Made by a program: the position numbers and the translations under genes. The notes beneath the pieces are model-generated. The model made no database searches. It was not told the origin of the DNA and worked only from the letters and a program-made list of their open reading frames with translations. A DNA stretch of 64,000 nt from Poseidonibacter lekithochrous (GTDB lineage Bacteria > Campylobacterota > Campylobacteria > Campylobacterales > Arcobacteraceae), in assembly GCF_013283835.1 (NCBI RefSeq), contig NZ_CP054052.1:3100001-3164000 (forward strand), written 5' to 3'. This document shows positions 24,785 through 33,702 of the stretch, one piece after another; positions within the stretch are counted from its first letter, which is position 1, and each line of letters opens with the position of its first letter.

Positions 24785-26911
24785 CTAAAGAGGTATCTCT
24801 ATTTTAAACTCTTCACCTTTAAAGTTTTTATCTTCATATTCATACTCTATAGTTTTATTTGATAACTTACCATTAAAGTGTTTTTTAATTATTTCATTAG
24901 ACATGTATAATCCCAAACCAGTACCTTGGCTTTGATGTTTTGTTGTAAAATAAGGTTCATATATCTTTTCTGCAAGCTCTTCATCTATTCCACCTGCATT
25001 ATCATAAATACTTAGCGTTAAGACTTTATCTTTTACATCTGTTTTCATAAAGATATAATTCTCTTCTTTGTCCATAATACTTTTTTCACTTAAAGCATCT
25101 TTTGAATTATTTATTATATTTATTACAACTTGCATTAATTCAAATTTATAACCACTTATATAAATATCATCTAAATTTAGTATTAAATTAATATTGTTTG
25201 ATTTATATGATGATTCAAAAATTACTAAATTTTCTTTAATAGCTTCACAAACAGAAAAGTTTTCAATCTCATTATTAGGATTAAAGAAATATCTAAATTT
25301 ATCAATAATTGAAGATAGATAATCTACAGTTCCTAATAATTTATCTATATCTTTAATAGTTGCATTTTTATCTAAAGTATTTAGTTGTAATTGCATACTA
25401 ATAGTTGATGCGATTACACTAATTACTGTTAGAGGTTGTCTCCATTGATGTGCAATATTACCGATCATTTCTCCCATTGAAGCAAGCTTTGATTGTTGAT
25501 ATAACATTCTTTCTTTTTGTTGATTTTCTTCTTGAAGTACAACTAAATCATTAATATTTGTATGGAATCCTGTAAACCTACTTTGATGTTTTTTTGAATC
25601 ATAAAATAATTTACCTCTTATTTTAATCCACATAAAAGAGCCATTTTTACATTTAAATCTATATTCACTTTCAAATACTTCTGTTTTACCAGATAAATGT
25701 TCTTTTAAAGCAATCATTGTTTTTTCATAATCATCTTTATGAATACTTTTTTGCCAGAAACTTTTGTAAGTTTTAATATCATGGCTTGAATAACCTAACA
25801 TTGTTAAAAATCTTGGAGAGTAAAATATCTTCTTATTTTTTAAGTCAACATCCCATAATCCATCTTGAACACCATCAATAGCCCTAGAGTATTGTTCTTT
25901 CACATCTCTAAGTTCTGAGATAATTCCTTTTAATTCATAAGCAAATTTATCAAATTCTAAAACTTTTGTGTTTTCATATCTAATACTTTTATCATCTTTG
26001 ACTTTATATGCATAATTAAGAAGTTTAGAGAAAGGCTTAATAATAAACTTGTTTGATAAATAATATAAAAGTATAAAACAAAAAATTAGGAAAAGTAAAA
26101 GAACAAATGCTTGATGAAGAAAAGATTCTTTTAAAACATCAAAAGAATTATTTTTAGTAACATATATGATATTTAAAGATTTGTTTTCAAAAATTTCATA
26201 CCACATACTTGAATATATTGTTCTATCTCCTATATCAACACTATTATGATAAAACCTACTTAAATCAATTGCTATATTTTTTTGCGTAGAAGCAATAATA
26301 TTATTATCAAAAAATATATGCATATCAACCTGTTTTGACTTACTTTTTATATCATTAAGTAAAGCAAAATTATTATTCAATATTTTTGCAGCATAAATTA
26401 CAGCTTGTACTCTACCTGTATTATTGTCAATGATTTGTTTTGTACTTATCATTAAAACAATGTCTTCATTATTAACTTTTATATTAATAATTTTATGATT
26501 AATTGACGATTTTATCTTTCTAATTTCATCTATTATAGATTCTGTATCAAATAAAGAATTACTATAATCGTAAACTTCATTGTTCTTTTTAAAAAAAAGT
26601 AAATCAATACTATCTATATAAGATAAGGTTTCAATTTTATAAGAAATAGAATCAGGATTATTTAGATCATTGATATTTTCAAACTCTTTAGATATTTTTG
26701 ATACGATATTATCTAGATTATTTTGTTCATTCTCAATTATTAGTTTAGTAATATTGTAAGTTTGTTTGAAGTAGTCATCAATATTTTTGTCTACTACTTT
26801 TTGAGTATTAATATATGTAGAAAAAAGTACCGCAATACTTAATACAATAAAAAATACTAAAAGTAGTAAACTATTTAATAAAGATAAAGATAATTTTTTA
26901 TTTGTCATCAT
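24785..26911 (-). CDS. LuxQ-like sensor histidine kinase (AI-2 sensor partner)
   Basis: A 708-residue inner-membrane kinase. Helix 1 spans about 12-33, a periplasmic domain about 34-262, and helix 2 about 266-286. A linker and a PAS domain (about 340-460, ending FTGFHTNINDL) follow, then the His box IAHQWRQPL with His488 and an ATPase domain (DNAGGIDEE, GTGLGLYMSNEII). The periplasmic part carries LNNNFALLNDIKSKSKQVD (178-196), very like the corresponding stretch of Vibrio LuxQ and preceded by the similar IDNNTGRVQAV, so it is a LuxQ-type periplasmic domain. The cytoplasmic half is instead the local Campylobacterota kinase type and has no receiver domain. It overlaps the luxP-like gene by 14 bases. 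Homology was judged by eye. Confidence 0.8.
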   Translation of the reverse strand: MMTNKKLSLSLLNSLLLLVFFIVLSIAVLFSTYINTQKVVDKNIDDYFKQTYNITKLIIENEQNNLDNIVSKISKEFENINDLNNPDSISYKIETLSYIDSIDLLFFKKNNEVYDYSNSLFDTESIIDEIRKIKSSINHKIINIKVNNEDIVLMISTKQIIDNNTGRVQAVIYAAKILNNNFALLNDIKSKSKQVDMHIFFDNNIIASTQKNIAIDLSRFYHNSVDIGDRTIYSSMWYEIFENKSLNIIYVTKNNSFDVLKESFLHQAFVLLLFLIFCFILLYYLSNKFIIKPFSKLLNYAYKVKDDKSIRYENTKVLEFDKFAYELKGIISELRDVKEQYSRAIDGVQDGLWDVDLKNKKIFYSPRFLTMLGYSSHDIKTYKSFWQKSIHKDDYEKTMIALKEHLSGKTEVFESEYRFKCKNGSFMWIKIRGKLFYDSKKHQSRFTGFHTNINDLVVLQEENQQKERMLYQQSKLASMGEMIGNIAHQWRQPLTVISVIASTISMQLQLNTLDKNATIKDIDKLLGTVDYLSSIIDKFRYFFNPNNEIENFSVCEAIKENLVIFESSYKSNNINLILNLDDIYISGYKFELMQVVINIINNSKDALSEKSIMDKEENYIFMKTDVKDKVLTLSIYDNAGGIDEELAEKIYEPYFTTKHQSQGTGLGLYMSNEIIKKHFNGKLSNKTIEYEYEDKNFKGEEFKIEIPL

Positions 26912-27998
26912 CAGATGTATACCTGAATGCCCTTTTTTTAAGTTTTTCTAGTTCTTCTTGTTTTATTCCTCTCTCAACAAGAGCAAAATCCCCTGAAAAG
27001 ATTGTTGGTATTTTATCTCTTCTGTTTTCTAAATCAAGCTTAATACCTTCAGCCATAGCAACACCATTATCATCATTCATTCTCATAACAGTTACATCCA
27101 TAAAGCCATCTTGAATAGCTTTTAATTCGCTATTTCCACCGCCCCATCCATTTACTAAAACTTTTCCTACTAAATTTTTTTCCTTAAGTGCTTCTACTAC
27201 ACCTAAGGCAATATCAGTTGAGCAAGCATAAATAAATTTTACATCTGGATCAATTTTAAGTAAATCTAATGTTGCTAATCTAGCTTTGTCTTTACTTGTA
27301 TTTGTATAATATTCATGTACTACTTTTAAGTCTGAATTCTTTGATACATAATCAATAAATTTTGTACCTCTCATATATCCAATATAACCATTTGATGTAT
27401 ATAAAACGGCATATTTACCTTTTCCTTTTGTTTTTTTGATATAGTAATTAGCTAACATTTGACTACCTAGCATATGATCAAATCCTACATATAAAAAAGG
27501 TTGGTCTTTTTGCCATTTTCGTAAAGGTGTTGTGATATTTTGAAGAATTAATTTTGGTTTTTCTCTACTCATAATTCTTTCAATGAATTTAGCGTGTTTA
27601 CTAGCATCTAATACAAATACTAAATAATCTGTATTATCTTTGATAGCTTTTAAAAGTAGTTTTGATTGAACTCTTGTTTCAACGTGAGGTTTTGTGAAAT
27701 GAAGAACTAACTCATAGTTTATTCCAAGTTCATTAAGTCGTTTCTCAAATGAAACTTTACTTTTCATCCAATAGTCAGTTAGTTGTTTACCAGGGTAAAC
27801 TAAAACTATTCTAATTTTCTTATTCTCTTGTTTTATTTTTACTGCATCTTTTTGAATTTGTGCAATAAAATCATTACTTATTTTCTCTTGATTAGTAAAT
27901 TCTATATACTCATCAATAGCAAAATAGTCTGAATTACCTGCATTCAAAATATTGAATGCACACATTAAAATAATTAATTTGAAAATGTAATGTTTCAT
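26898..27998 (-). CDS. luxP: LuxP-like periplasmic autoinducer-2 binding protein
   Basis: A 366-residue periplasmic binding protein with a signal peptide (cleavage near LNA-GNS). Blocks match Vibrio harveyi LuxP closely: VYPGKQLTDYW, LILQNITTP, QPFLYVGFDH, FIYACSTDIALG, NGWGGG, DVTVMRMNDD and KKRAFRY at the end. The residues I recall as AI-2 contacts in LuxP are all kept at a constant offset except one: Gln72, Thr74 (Ser in Vibrio), Trp77, Asn154, Arg210, Thr261, Asp262, Trp285 and Arg306. The ATG at 27998 has AGGTGG upstream. The longer GTG start would lie inside that site. It is followed by the LuxQ-like kinase. Confidence 0.88.
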   Translation of the reverse strand: MKHYIFKLIILMCAFNILNAGNSDYFAIDEYIEFTNQEKISNDFIAQIQKDAVKIKQENKKIRIVLVYPGKQLTDYWMKSKVSFEKRLNELGINYELVLHFTKPHVETRVQSKLLLKAIKDNTDYLVFVLDASKHAKFIERIMSREKPKLILQNITTPLRKWQKDQPFLYVGFDHMLGSQMLANYYIKKTKGKGKYAVLYTSNGYIGYMRGTKFIDYVSKNSDLKVVHEYYTNTSKDKARLATLDLLKIDPDVKFIYACSTDIALGVVEALKEKNLVGKVLVNGWGGGNSELKAIQDGFMDVTVMRMNDDNGVAMAEGIKLDLENRRDKIPTIFSGDFALVERGIKQEELEKLKKRAFRYTSDDDK

Positions 27999-28078
27999 GG
28001 GAGCCACCTATTTTTAAGTTAAATTCCAATTATTATAACATAACAAATTAATTTTCTTAACGATTAATAATAAAGCCT

Positions 28079-28621
28079 TTATTTTACTAGGCTAGATATT
28101 TGCTTAAATACTGGATTTTTTGCGTTAACTGTTAGCTCAAATAAAATTGACTCATAAGTAGTAGGAATTACTCCTGCTTGAATTAATCTCTCCAGTGCCA
28201 TATCTGTATCTTTTTGTTTTCTTGAAGTTACACAATCTGTAACTAATACAGGTTGTAATCCAGCTTCTAATAAATCAATACAAGTTTGTAAAACACAAAC
28301 ATGAGTTTCAATACCAGCAACAATTACTACTTTTTTTCCTGCATTTTTAATAGCTTCCATAGTTGGTTCATTTTTACAACAAGAAAAAGTAGTTTTCTCA
28401 AAGTGAGGATCAGGATCAACAAATTCTCGTAAACTTGGGATTGTTTCCCCAATTCCTTTTTTATATTGTTCATTTACAATAAATGGAACTTCTAAAGTCT
28501 TAAGACCTTTTACTAATGTTACTAAGTTTTTCTCGATTTCATCTTTGTTTGTCATATAAGGGTAAAGTCTATCTTGTACATCAACTAAACAAAATAGTGT
28601 TTCTTCCACATTAATTCTCAT
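28079..28621 (-). CDS. Isochorismatase-family cysteine hydrolase
   Basis: A 180-residue hydrolase of the isochorismatase/nicotinamidase superfamily. The catalytic triad is visible: Asp in CLVDVQDRL, Lys in FEKTTFSCC and Cys in GIETHVCVLQT. Small stand-alone members include YcaC-like proteins of uncertain substrate. Nothing in the sequence selects nicotinamide or isochorismate. It is transcribed towards the luxP-like gene from about 80 bases away and may or may not share a transcript. A second, dissimilar member of the same superfamily lies at 53518-54078. Confidence 0.85.
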   Translation of the reverse strand: MRINVEETLFCLVDVQDRLYPYMTNKDEIEKNLVTLVKGLKTLEVPFIVNEQYKKGIGETIPSLREFVDPDPHFEKTTFSCCKNEPTMEAIKNAGKKVVIVAGIETHVCVLQTCIDLLEAGLQPVLVTDCVTSRKQKDTDMALERLIQAGVIPTTYESILFELTVNAKNPVFKQISSLVK

Positions 28622-28725
28622 TTGCTCTCCTTAATTTATATCTAACTATCATACTAAAAAATATATATAAATTTCTTGGAAAATATTGCTAATTTGAGTT
28701 TTTTTGGAAGATTTGAGCAGTGAGT

Positions 28726-28750
28726 ATTAAGAGGAAAAGTTCCTCTTAAT
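28726..28750. repeat. Perfect inverted repeat downstream of hemC
   Basis: ATTAAGAGGAA-AAG-TTCCTCTTAAT, 11-bp arms, just after the hemC stop. No T-run follows on either strand, so it is not a canonical terminator, though it may still protect or end the hemC transcript. Confidence 0.5.
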
Positions 28751-28759
28751 CTAAGTGGT

Positions 28760-29698
28760 TTATTTAAAAGCTACTTTTTCAGCTCTTTCTAGAAGTTCTT
28801 TTGCACCTTTTGAGATGAAAACTTTTGCAAGTTCAATTCCAGCAGTCTCGTAATCATCAATTGATATTTTAATATCATCTTTAATAGTCTCAGTTCCATC
28901 AGGCATTCCAACGATTGCTTGAAGTCTAATCTCTTTATCATCTAAGATTGTAGCTTTTACACCTATTGGCACTTGACACCCACCTTGTAGAGTATCAACA
29001 AAAGATCTCTCAATTGTAGATTCAATATGTGCATCTTTGTCATTTAATACAGAAACAATTTTTTTAATCTCTTCATTAGAAGTAACTTCAATTCCTAAAG
29101 TTGCTTGTCCCATAGAAGGAATCATAATATCAGTTGAAATAGGAGTAAAGTATTTTACTTCATTTTCAATTCCTAATTTTTGAACCCCTGTAGTTGCAAG
29201 AATAATTGCATCATACTCACCAGCATTTAACTTAGCAATTCTAGTATTAATATTTCCTCTTAAATCCAAAAGTTCAATATCAGGTCTGATTAGTTTAATT
29301 GCCATTCTTCTTCTTAAACTTGTAGTACCAATAACAGCACCTTGCGGTAAATCTTCAAAAGAAGCATATTTATTACTTAATAAAGCATCTCTAGCATCAA
29401 ATCTTTTTGTAACAGCTCCAAGTTCTAATCCCTCTTCAAATTTAGTTGGTACATCTTTTAATGAGTGAACAGCAATATGCGCATCACCATTTAACATAGC
29501 AAGTTCAAGTTCTTTAGTAAAAAGACCTTTCCCACCAATTTTTGCTAAAGGAACATCAAGGATTTTATCACCTTTTGTTACGAATTCTTGAAGTTCAACT
29601 TCCATATCTGGATAATGTTCTTGTAATTTCGCTTTGATATATTCACTTTGCCATAATGCTAATTGACTTCTTCTTGTTGCAATAACTAATTTTTCCAT
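28760..29698 (-). CDS. hemC: Hydroxymethylbilane synthase (porphobilinogen deaminase)
   Basis: Polymerises four porphobilinogen units into hydroxymethylbilane in heme biosynthesis. It has 312 residues with the family start LVIATRRSQLALWQ, the substrate region VHSLKDVPT, the cofactor-arm motif LRGNINTRIAKL, and the dipyrromethane-binding Cys in GGCQVPIGV. It follows the Dsb-like gene by only 4 bases, so the two are probably co-transcribed with dnaX and murI upstream. Confidence 0.96.
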   Translation of the reverse strand: MEKLVIATRRSQLALWQSEYIKAKLQEHYPDMEVELQEFVTKGDKILDVPLAKIGGKGLFTKELELAMLNGDAHIAVHSLKDVPTKFEEGLELGAVTKRFDARDALLSNKYASFEDLPQGAVIGTTSLRRRMAIKLIRPDIELLDLRGNINTRIAKLNAGEYDAIILATTGVQKLGIENEVKYFTPISTDIMIPSMGQATLGIEVTSNEEIKKIVSVLNDKDAHIESTIERSFVDTLQGGCQVPIGVKATILDDKEIRLQAIVGMPDGTETIKDDIKISIDDYETAGIELAKVFISKGAKELLERAEKVAFK

Positions 29699-29702
29699 AC
29701 TT

Positions 29703-30539
29703 CTATTTTCCTAATGTCTCAAATTTTAATCTTGTATTATCTTTTACACCATTAACAAAAATTGACGGTGTACCACTAACCATAACGTCTTTACCCATTT
29801 GGATATCAGAGTTTAATTCACTTTTTACTTTATAAATTGAAATATCTTTTAGTGTGATATTTGTTTTAAATTCAGTGTTAAATGCTTTTAAAATCTTTGC
29901 TTCATCTCTTTCGTTAGATTTGAAGTATTTATCCCAATCCATCTCATAAACTCTTAATTCAAGATTTTTGATATTTAGATGTTTAGCAACTTCCATTATT
30001 TTTGATAAAGGACCTGCTGCTGGATGTAATTTTAACAAAGGATAATGATAATAGTATAATGCAATTTTATTACTATTTTTATTCACATACTTTATTACAT
30101 CTGGGATATAATCCATACAAAATGGACATAAAGGATCAGAGAAAACTACTAGTTTATCTTTTGCCTTATGATTTCCAGCAATTAACTTAGATTCATCATA
30201 GTAATTAGCTGTCAAATTTGGAGTTACAATATCTTTTAAAGATTTTCCAGTTTTAGCATCTAATAAATCAAGAGCAATATACTCTCCATCAGAGAAAAGT
30301 ACATCTTTTGCATTAATTACTTTATTAGATTTAACCTTTGCTTCTACATCTAAGATGTACCCATTCCAACCTTTTACTGGTAGTTCTTTTTTTGTAGCTA
30401 TTTCTACACTTAGAACTTCAATATCAGGGTTCTTTTCTAATCTATTTATTTCAAAATCTATTACATTGTCATCAGCATTTGCAAATAAAAAAGTTGAGCA
30501 TAAAATGGACGAACATAATAATTTAAAAGCTATCTTCAT
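29703..30539 (-). CDS. Periplasmic thiol:disulfide oxidoreductase, DsbC/DsbG-like
   Basis: A 278-residue secreted protein with a signal peptide (cleavage near LFANA), a beta-rich N-terminal domain of about 100 residues, and a thioredoxin-like domain. Its active site CPFC lies in FSDPLCPFCMDYIPDV. The cis-Pro loop is VSGTPSIFVNG near the C-terminus. This layout fits a disulfide isomerase or oxidase of the DsbC/DsbG type, but the N-terminal part is not clearly the DsbC dimer domain. The gene is between dnaX and hemC. Its ATG lies 12 bases after the end of the long dnaX reading frame, with RBS AAAGGA. Confidence 0.8.
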   Translation of the reverse strand: MKIAFKLLCSSILCSTFLFANADDNVIDFEINRLEKNPDIEVLSVEIATKKELPVKGWNGYILDVEAKVKSNKVINAKDVLFSDGEYIALDLLDAKTGKSLKDIVTPNLTANYYDESKLIAGNHKAKDKLVVFSDPLCPFCMDYIPDVIKYVNKNSNKIALYYYHYPLLKLHPAAGPLSKIMEVAKHLNIKNLELRVYEMDWDKYFKSNERDEAKILKAFNTEFKTNITLKDISIYKVKSELNSDIQMGKDVMVSGTPSIFVNGVKDNTRLKFETLGK

Positions 30540-30551
30540 AAAATATTTCCT

Positions 30552-30833
30552 TTAACTTCTAGATTTAACTGTAATTTTCTTAACATCAAGTAACTCTTTT
30601 GCTTTATTAAGCATAGGAGAGTTAATAATATCGTTTAATTGTAACTCTTTTTGTGAAAGAGTTGGTTTAGCTGTCTTATGCATATCTGCAACACAACCAG
30701 AACCCACTTCAACATCTTCAATCATAGAACCAGAATCATTAGAATTATTATTCTCTATTGGCGCTTCATTTTGAATATTTTGTTGTGCTTCCTTAGGAGG
30801 GGCTTGAATGACCTTTTTAGGTTTAAGCTTGTC
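30552..30833 (-). CDS. dnaX: Frameshifted C-terminus of DnaX (+1 frame)
   Basis: A 93-codon reading frame in the +1 phase continues exactly where dnaX stops. It has no start codon with an RBS of its own, and the first ATG lies deep inside. The product is rich in Pro, Lys and Asn at first (PDKLKPKKVIQAPPKE), then has MIEDVEVGSGCVAD and ends KAKELLDVKKITVKSRS. I recall such an ending in DnaX of related Campylobacterota. The frame ends 12 bases before the next gene, normal operon spacing. It is reached by a +1 shift at CCC-C (30834-30837). The joined protein would have 767 residues. Confidence 0.75.
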   Translation of the reverse strand, partial: DKLKPKKVIQAPPKEAQQNIQNEAPIENNNSNDSGSMIEDVEVGSGCVADMHKTAKPTLSQKELQLNDIINSPMLNKAKELLDVKKITVKSRS

Positions 30834-32856
30834 GGGGTTCTTCCTTTTTAAAATCTAGCTCAACTTCGTTTCCAAAGATATCTTGAGCAAATGTTCTTAT
30901 TAAAGCAAAGTGTTTATATAAGAATTTTCTATCATCACCTTGAGCATAAGAAGCAATTGAAAGTTTATTATCAGTAAAACCTCTGAAAATAAAGTTTTTC
31001 TCAAAACATTCACCAAGTGAATAATCTCTATCATAAACTTTTTCAGTTAATTTAATATATAAAACATTCTCTACAACTTCAGTTTTTTTACTTGGTATTG
31101 GTTCTTCAACAGGTACAACTTCAACATCTGCACTTGGATTAAATGGTACTTGTTGCTCAACTGCTTGAACTTCAACTTCTTGAGAAACTATTTCTTTTAC
31201 TGCTTCATCAACTACTGTTTCTAAACTCTCATTAGGTGCAGGTGGAGTTATAAGCTCTTCTTGTTTTTGCTCAACTACTGGTGTTGGCGTTTGCATAGCT
31301 TGAGTTTGCTCTGGTACTGGTTGGTTTTCAATAGGTGCAGACATTCCCTCATCAAAAGGATTAGGATAAGACACAGTTTCAATAGCATCTACTAAACCTA
31401 AATCTACAAAAGAAGTGGACTCTACTAATACTTCATCAGCTGGTGTTAACTCTTCTATTTTAGTTTCAGGTAAATCATCTGGCATCATAATAGGCTCAGG
31501 AATTGGTGTAACACTTGGAGCTGAACTTGGCATATCATCAAAAGGATTAGAGTTAACAACACCTTCAACTACAATATTTTTCAACTCTTCTTCTACTGTT
31601 GATCTCTCTTCAATAGGTGTTTCATTTTTTACTTCTTCAACTATCTTTTCTTCAACAATAGGAGCAGAAACAACTGCTTCAGCTTCTTTTACAGGAGTTG
31701 GTTCTTGTATTACTGGTGTTGGTTCAACTAGAGGTGCTACAGGAGCCACTGGTGATTGTACTACCATTGGTGCAACATCTTGACTTGGTTCAATTCTTTG
31801 AATTTGATTGATAATATCGTCAATAGTTTTAATATCAACAGCTTCTACCATTTTCATTAATGTTAAAATAAGTACAAATCCACCATCAGAATTCATAGCA
31901 AGTAATTGTTTTGCATCACTTAAAATTCTAAAGAATCTATCAAATAAAAGTAAATCAAATCTTGTATCTTTTGCTAACATTTTGTGTTTTAAGAAAATTG
32001 TCATTTCATCACATACTTGTGATACTTCATAGTTTTCTAACTCTCTTACAATAGTAGTAATGTCACCTTTATTTAATACAACAGTAAATATTTTGTCCAT
32101 TACTTCAGGGTCAATAAGTCCAAGCATATCAACAACAGCAGATGTAGTTACTTTTCCTTTTGAGAAAATAATAGCTTGGTCAAGCATAGTTAAAGTATCT
32201 CTTAAACTTCCTTGTCCAGTTCTTGCTAAAATCTCTAAAGCAGATGATTCATAATCAATATTTTCTTCATTTAAAATATGTGATAAATGATGAATTACAT
32301 CAGAAGATGCAATTTTATTAAATCTAAAATGCTGAGTTCTTGAAAGAATTGTTGCAGGTAATTTAAGTGGGTCTGTAGTTGCAAGAATAAACTTCACAAA
32401 TCCAGGAGGTTCTTCTAGTGTTTTTAATAAAGCATTAAATGCTTGAGTAGTAAGCATATGAACTTCATCGATTATAAATACTTTAAATCTAGCAGAACTT
32501 GGTTTGTATTTTGTATGCTCAATCAGGTCTTTGATATCATCAATACCTCTATTTGAAGCAGCATCCATTTCTATAATATCCAAGTGTCTATTTGCATTTG
32601 CACTTTTACAATTATCACATACTTCACATGGTTTTGAAGTAGGACCCTCAAAACATAATAAAGCTTTTGCCATGATTCTAGCAGTAGAAGTCTTACCACT
32701 TCCTCTTAATCCACTGAATAAATATGCGTGAGATAATCTATTTGAATCTAACGCTAATGATAAAGTTTGAGAAACTGTACTTTGACCTACTAAATCTTCA
32801 AATCTATGAGGTCTATACTTTAACGCTAAAACTCTTTTTTCCATCATATCACTCAT
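30823..32856 (-). CDS. dnaX: DNA polymerase III subunit gamma/tau
   Basis: Clamp-loader ATPase that loads the beta clamp and, by its C-terminal region, ties the polymerase to the fork. Walker A is GLRGSGKTST (Lys55), the zinc module is CEVCDNC (Cys77-83) plus an earlier Cys, and the DExx box is IDEVHML, followed by the sensor I region (LATTDPLKLPATI). A long Pro/Glu/Val-rich low-complexity linker spans about 360-590. The in-frame end (677 residues, KKEEPRQA stop) comes just after an SD-like AAGGA, then CCC-CGA, where a +1 shift would add 93 residues (see the separate entry). It overlaps murI by ATGA. Confidence 0.93.
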   Translation of the reverse strand: MSDMMEKRVLALKYRPHRFEDLVGQSTVSQTLSLALDSNRLSHAYLFSGLRGSGKTSTARIMAKALLCFEGPTSKPCEVCDNCKSANANRHLDIIEMDAASNRGIDDIKDLIEHTKYKPSSARFKVFIIDEVHMLTTQAFNALLKTLEEPPGFVKFILATTDPLKLPATILSRTQHFRFNKIASSDVIHHLSHILNEENIDYESSALEILARTGQGSLRDTLTMLDQAIIFSKGKVTTSAVVDMLGLIDPEVMDKIFTVVLNKGDITTIVRELENYEVSQVCDEMTIFLKHKMLAKDTRFDLLLFDRFFRILSDAKQLLAMNSDGGFVLILTLMKMVEAVDIKTIDDIINQIQRIEPSQDVAPMVVQSPVAPVAPLVEPTPVIQEPTPVKEAEAVVSAPIVEEKIVEEVKNETPIEERSTVEEELKNIVVEGVVNSNPFDDMPSSAPSVTPIPEPIMMPDDLPETKIEELTPADEVLVESTSFVDLGLVDAIETVSYPNPFDEGMSAPIENQPVPEQTQAMQTPTPVVEQKQEELITPPAPNESLETVVDEAVKEIVSQEVEVQAVEQQVPFNPSADVEVVPVEEPIPSKKTEVVENVLYIKLTEKVYDRDYSLGECFEKNFIFRGFTDNKLSIASYAQGDDRKFLYKHFALIRTFAQDIFGNEVELDFKKEEPRQA

Positions 32857-33650
32857 ATTTCACATTTCCTAATTATAATTTTTTCATTTTGTTTACTGTT
32901 TTCAAATATCATATCTATCATATTTGTATTTATACTTCCAGTATGTAGTATAGAGATGTTAAGATTACCTTCATTCACATGTCCATTTTCACAACTTAGA
33001 CTTTTTAGTCTCTTTGCAATGGCTGAGCCTGTTTCTATTAGTTTTACTTCATAACCCATAACTTCTTGAATTACATCAGAAACCAAAGGATAATGAGTAC
33101 AACCTAAAACAATAGTATCTACACTATTTTCTCTCATAGGTTCAAGCCAAGAAGAAAGCATTGATTTTGTTTTTTCATGTAAAACATCACCATTTTCTAT
33201 CTGCTCAACTAAACCTGGGCATGCTTGCTCAAAAAGAGTAACTTCTTTTTGTTTTGATAACTTATCTACAAGTACTTGGTACTTATCACCATTCAAAGTA
33301 GCAGTTGTCGCTAAAACCCCAATCTTTGAAGTTTTTGTTGTTTCAATTGCCGGTTTAATACCAGGTTCTGTTCCTACAACCATTAGAGTTTTTTCAACTT
33401 CTCTTAAATACATAATAGATGCAGAAGTTGCTGTATTACAAGCAACTACTAATACATCAATATCATGATTTTCTATTAAAAAATCTGTAATTTGTTTGGA
33501 ACGTTCTAGTATTTGATTTGTAGTTTTTTGACCATAAGGAGCATAGGCTGTATCCGCCACATAATATATATCTGCACCCTTAAAAATATCTGTAATAGCC
33601 CTAACAATTGTTAGACCACCAAGACCAGAATCAAAAACCCCTACTTTCAA
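32853..33650 (-). CDS. murI: Glutamate racemase
   Basis: Makes D-glutamate for peptidoglycan. It has 265 residues. The two catalytic Cys are in VVACNTATSA and VLGCTHYPLVSD, and the N-terminal VFDSGLGGLTIV with its Asp/Ser pair is intact. It ends inside the dnaX start codon (ATGA overlap), which makes murI the first gene of a murI-dnaX-dsb-hemC transcript. The next gene upstream is divergent, 52 bases away. Confidence 0.95.
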   Translation of the reverse strand: MKVGVFDSGLGGLTIVRAITDIFKGADIYYVADTAYAPYGQKTTNQILERSKQITDFLIENHDIDVLVVACNTATSASIMYLREVEKTLMVVGTEPGIKPAIETTKTSKIGVLATTATLNGDKYQVLVDKLSKQKEVTLFEQACPGLVEQIENGDVLHEKTKSMLSSWLEPMRENSVDTIVLGCTHYPLVSDVIQEVMGYEVKLIETGSAIAKRLKSLSCENGHVNEGNLNISILHTGSINTNMIDMIFENSKQNEKIIIRKCEI

Positions 33651-33702
33651 ATGACACCTTATACTTAATTTATGAGATTATATCAAAAAAGTTATAACTA
33701 AT

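Noticed and set aside
30552-30720. A separate small gene starting at the ATG of MIEDVEVG downstream of dnaX
   Set aside because: No RBS precedes this ATG, and coding-like sequence continues upstream in the same phase to the CCCC site, so it fits a frameshifted dnaX tail better.
31415-31783. 122-codon Ser/Thr-rich open frame on the plus strand
   Set aside because: It is antisense to the low-complexity Pro/Glu/Val linker of dnaX; the composition is a mirror image of that repeat and there is no RBS.
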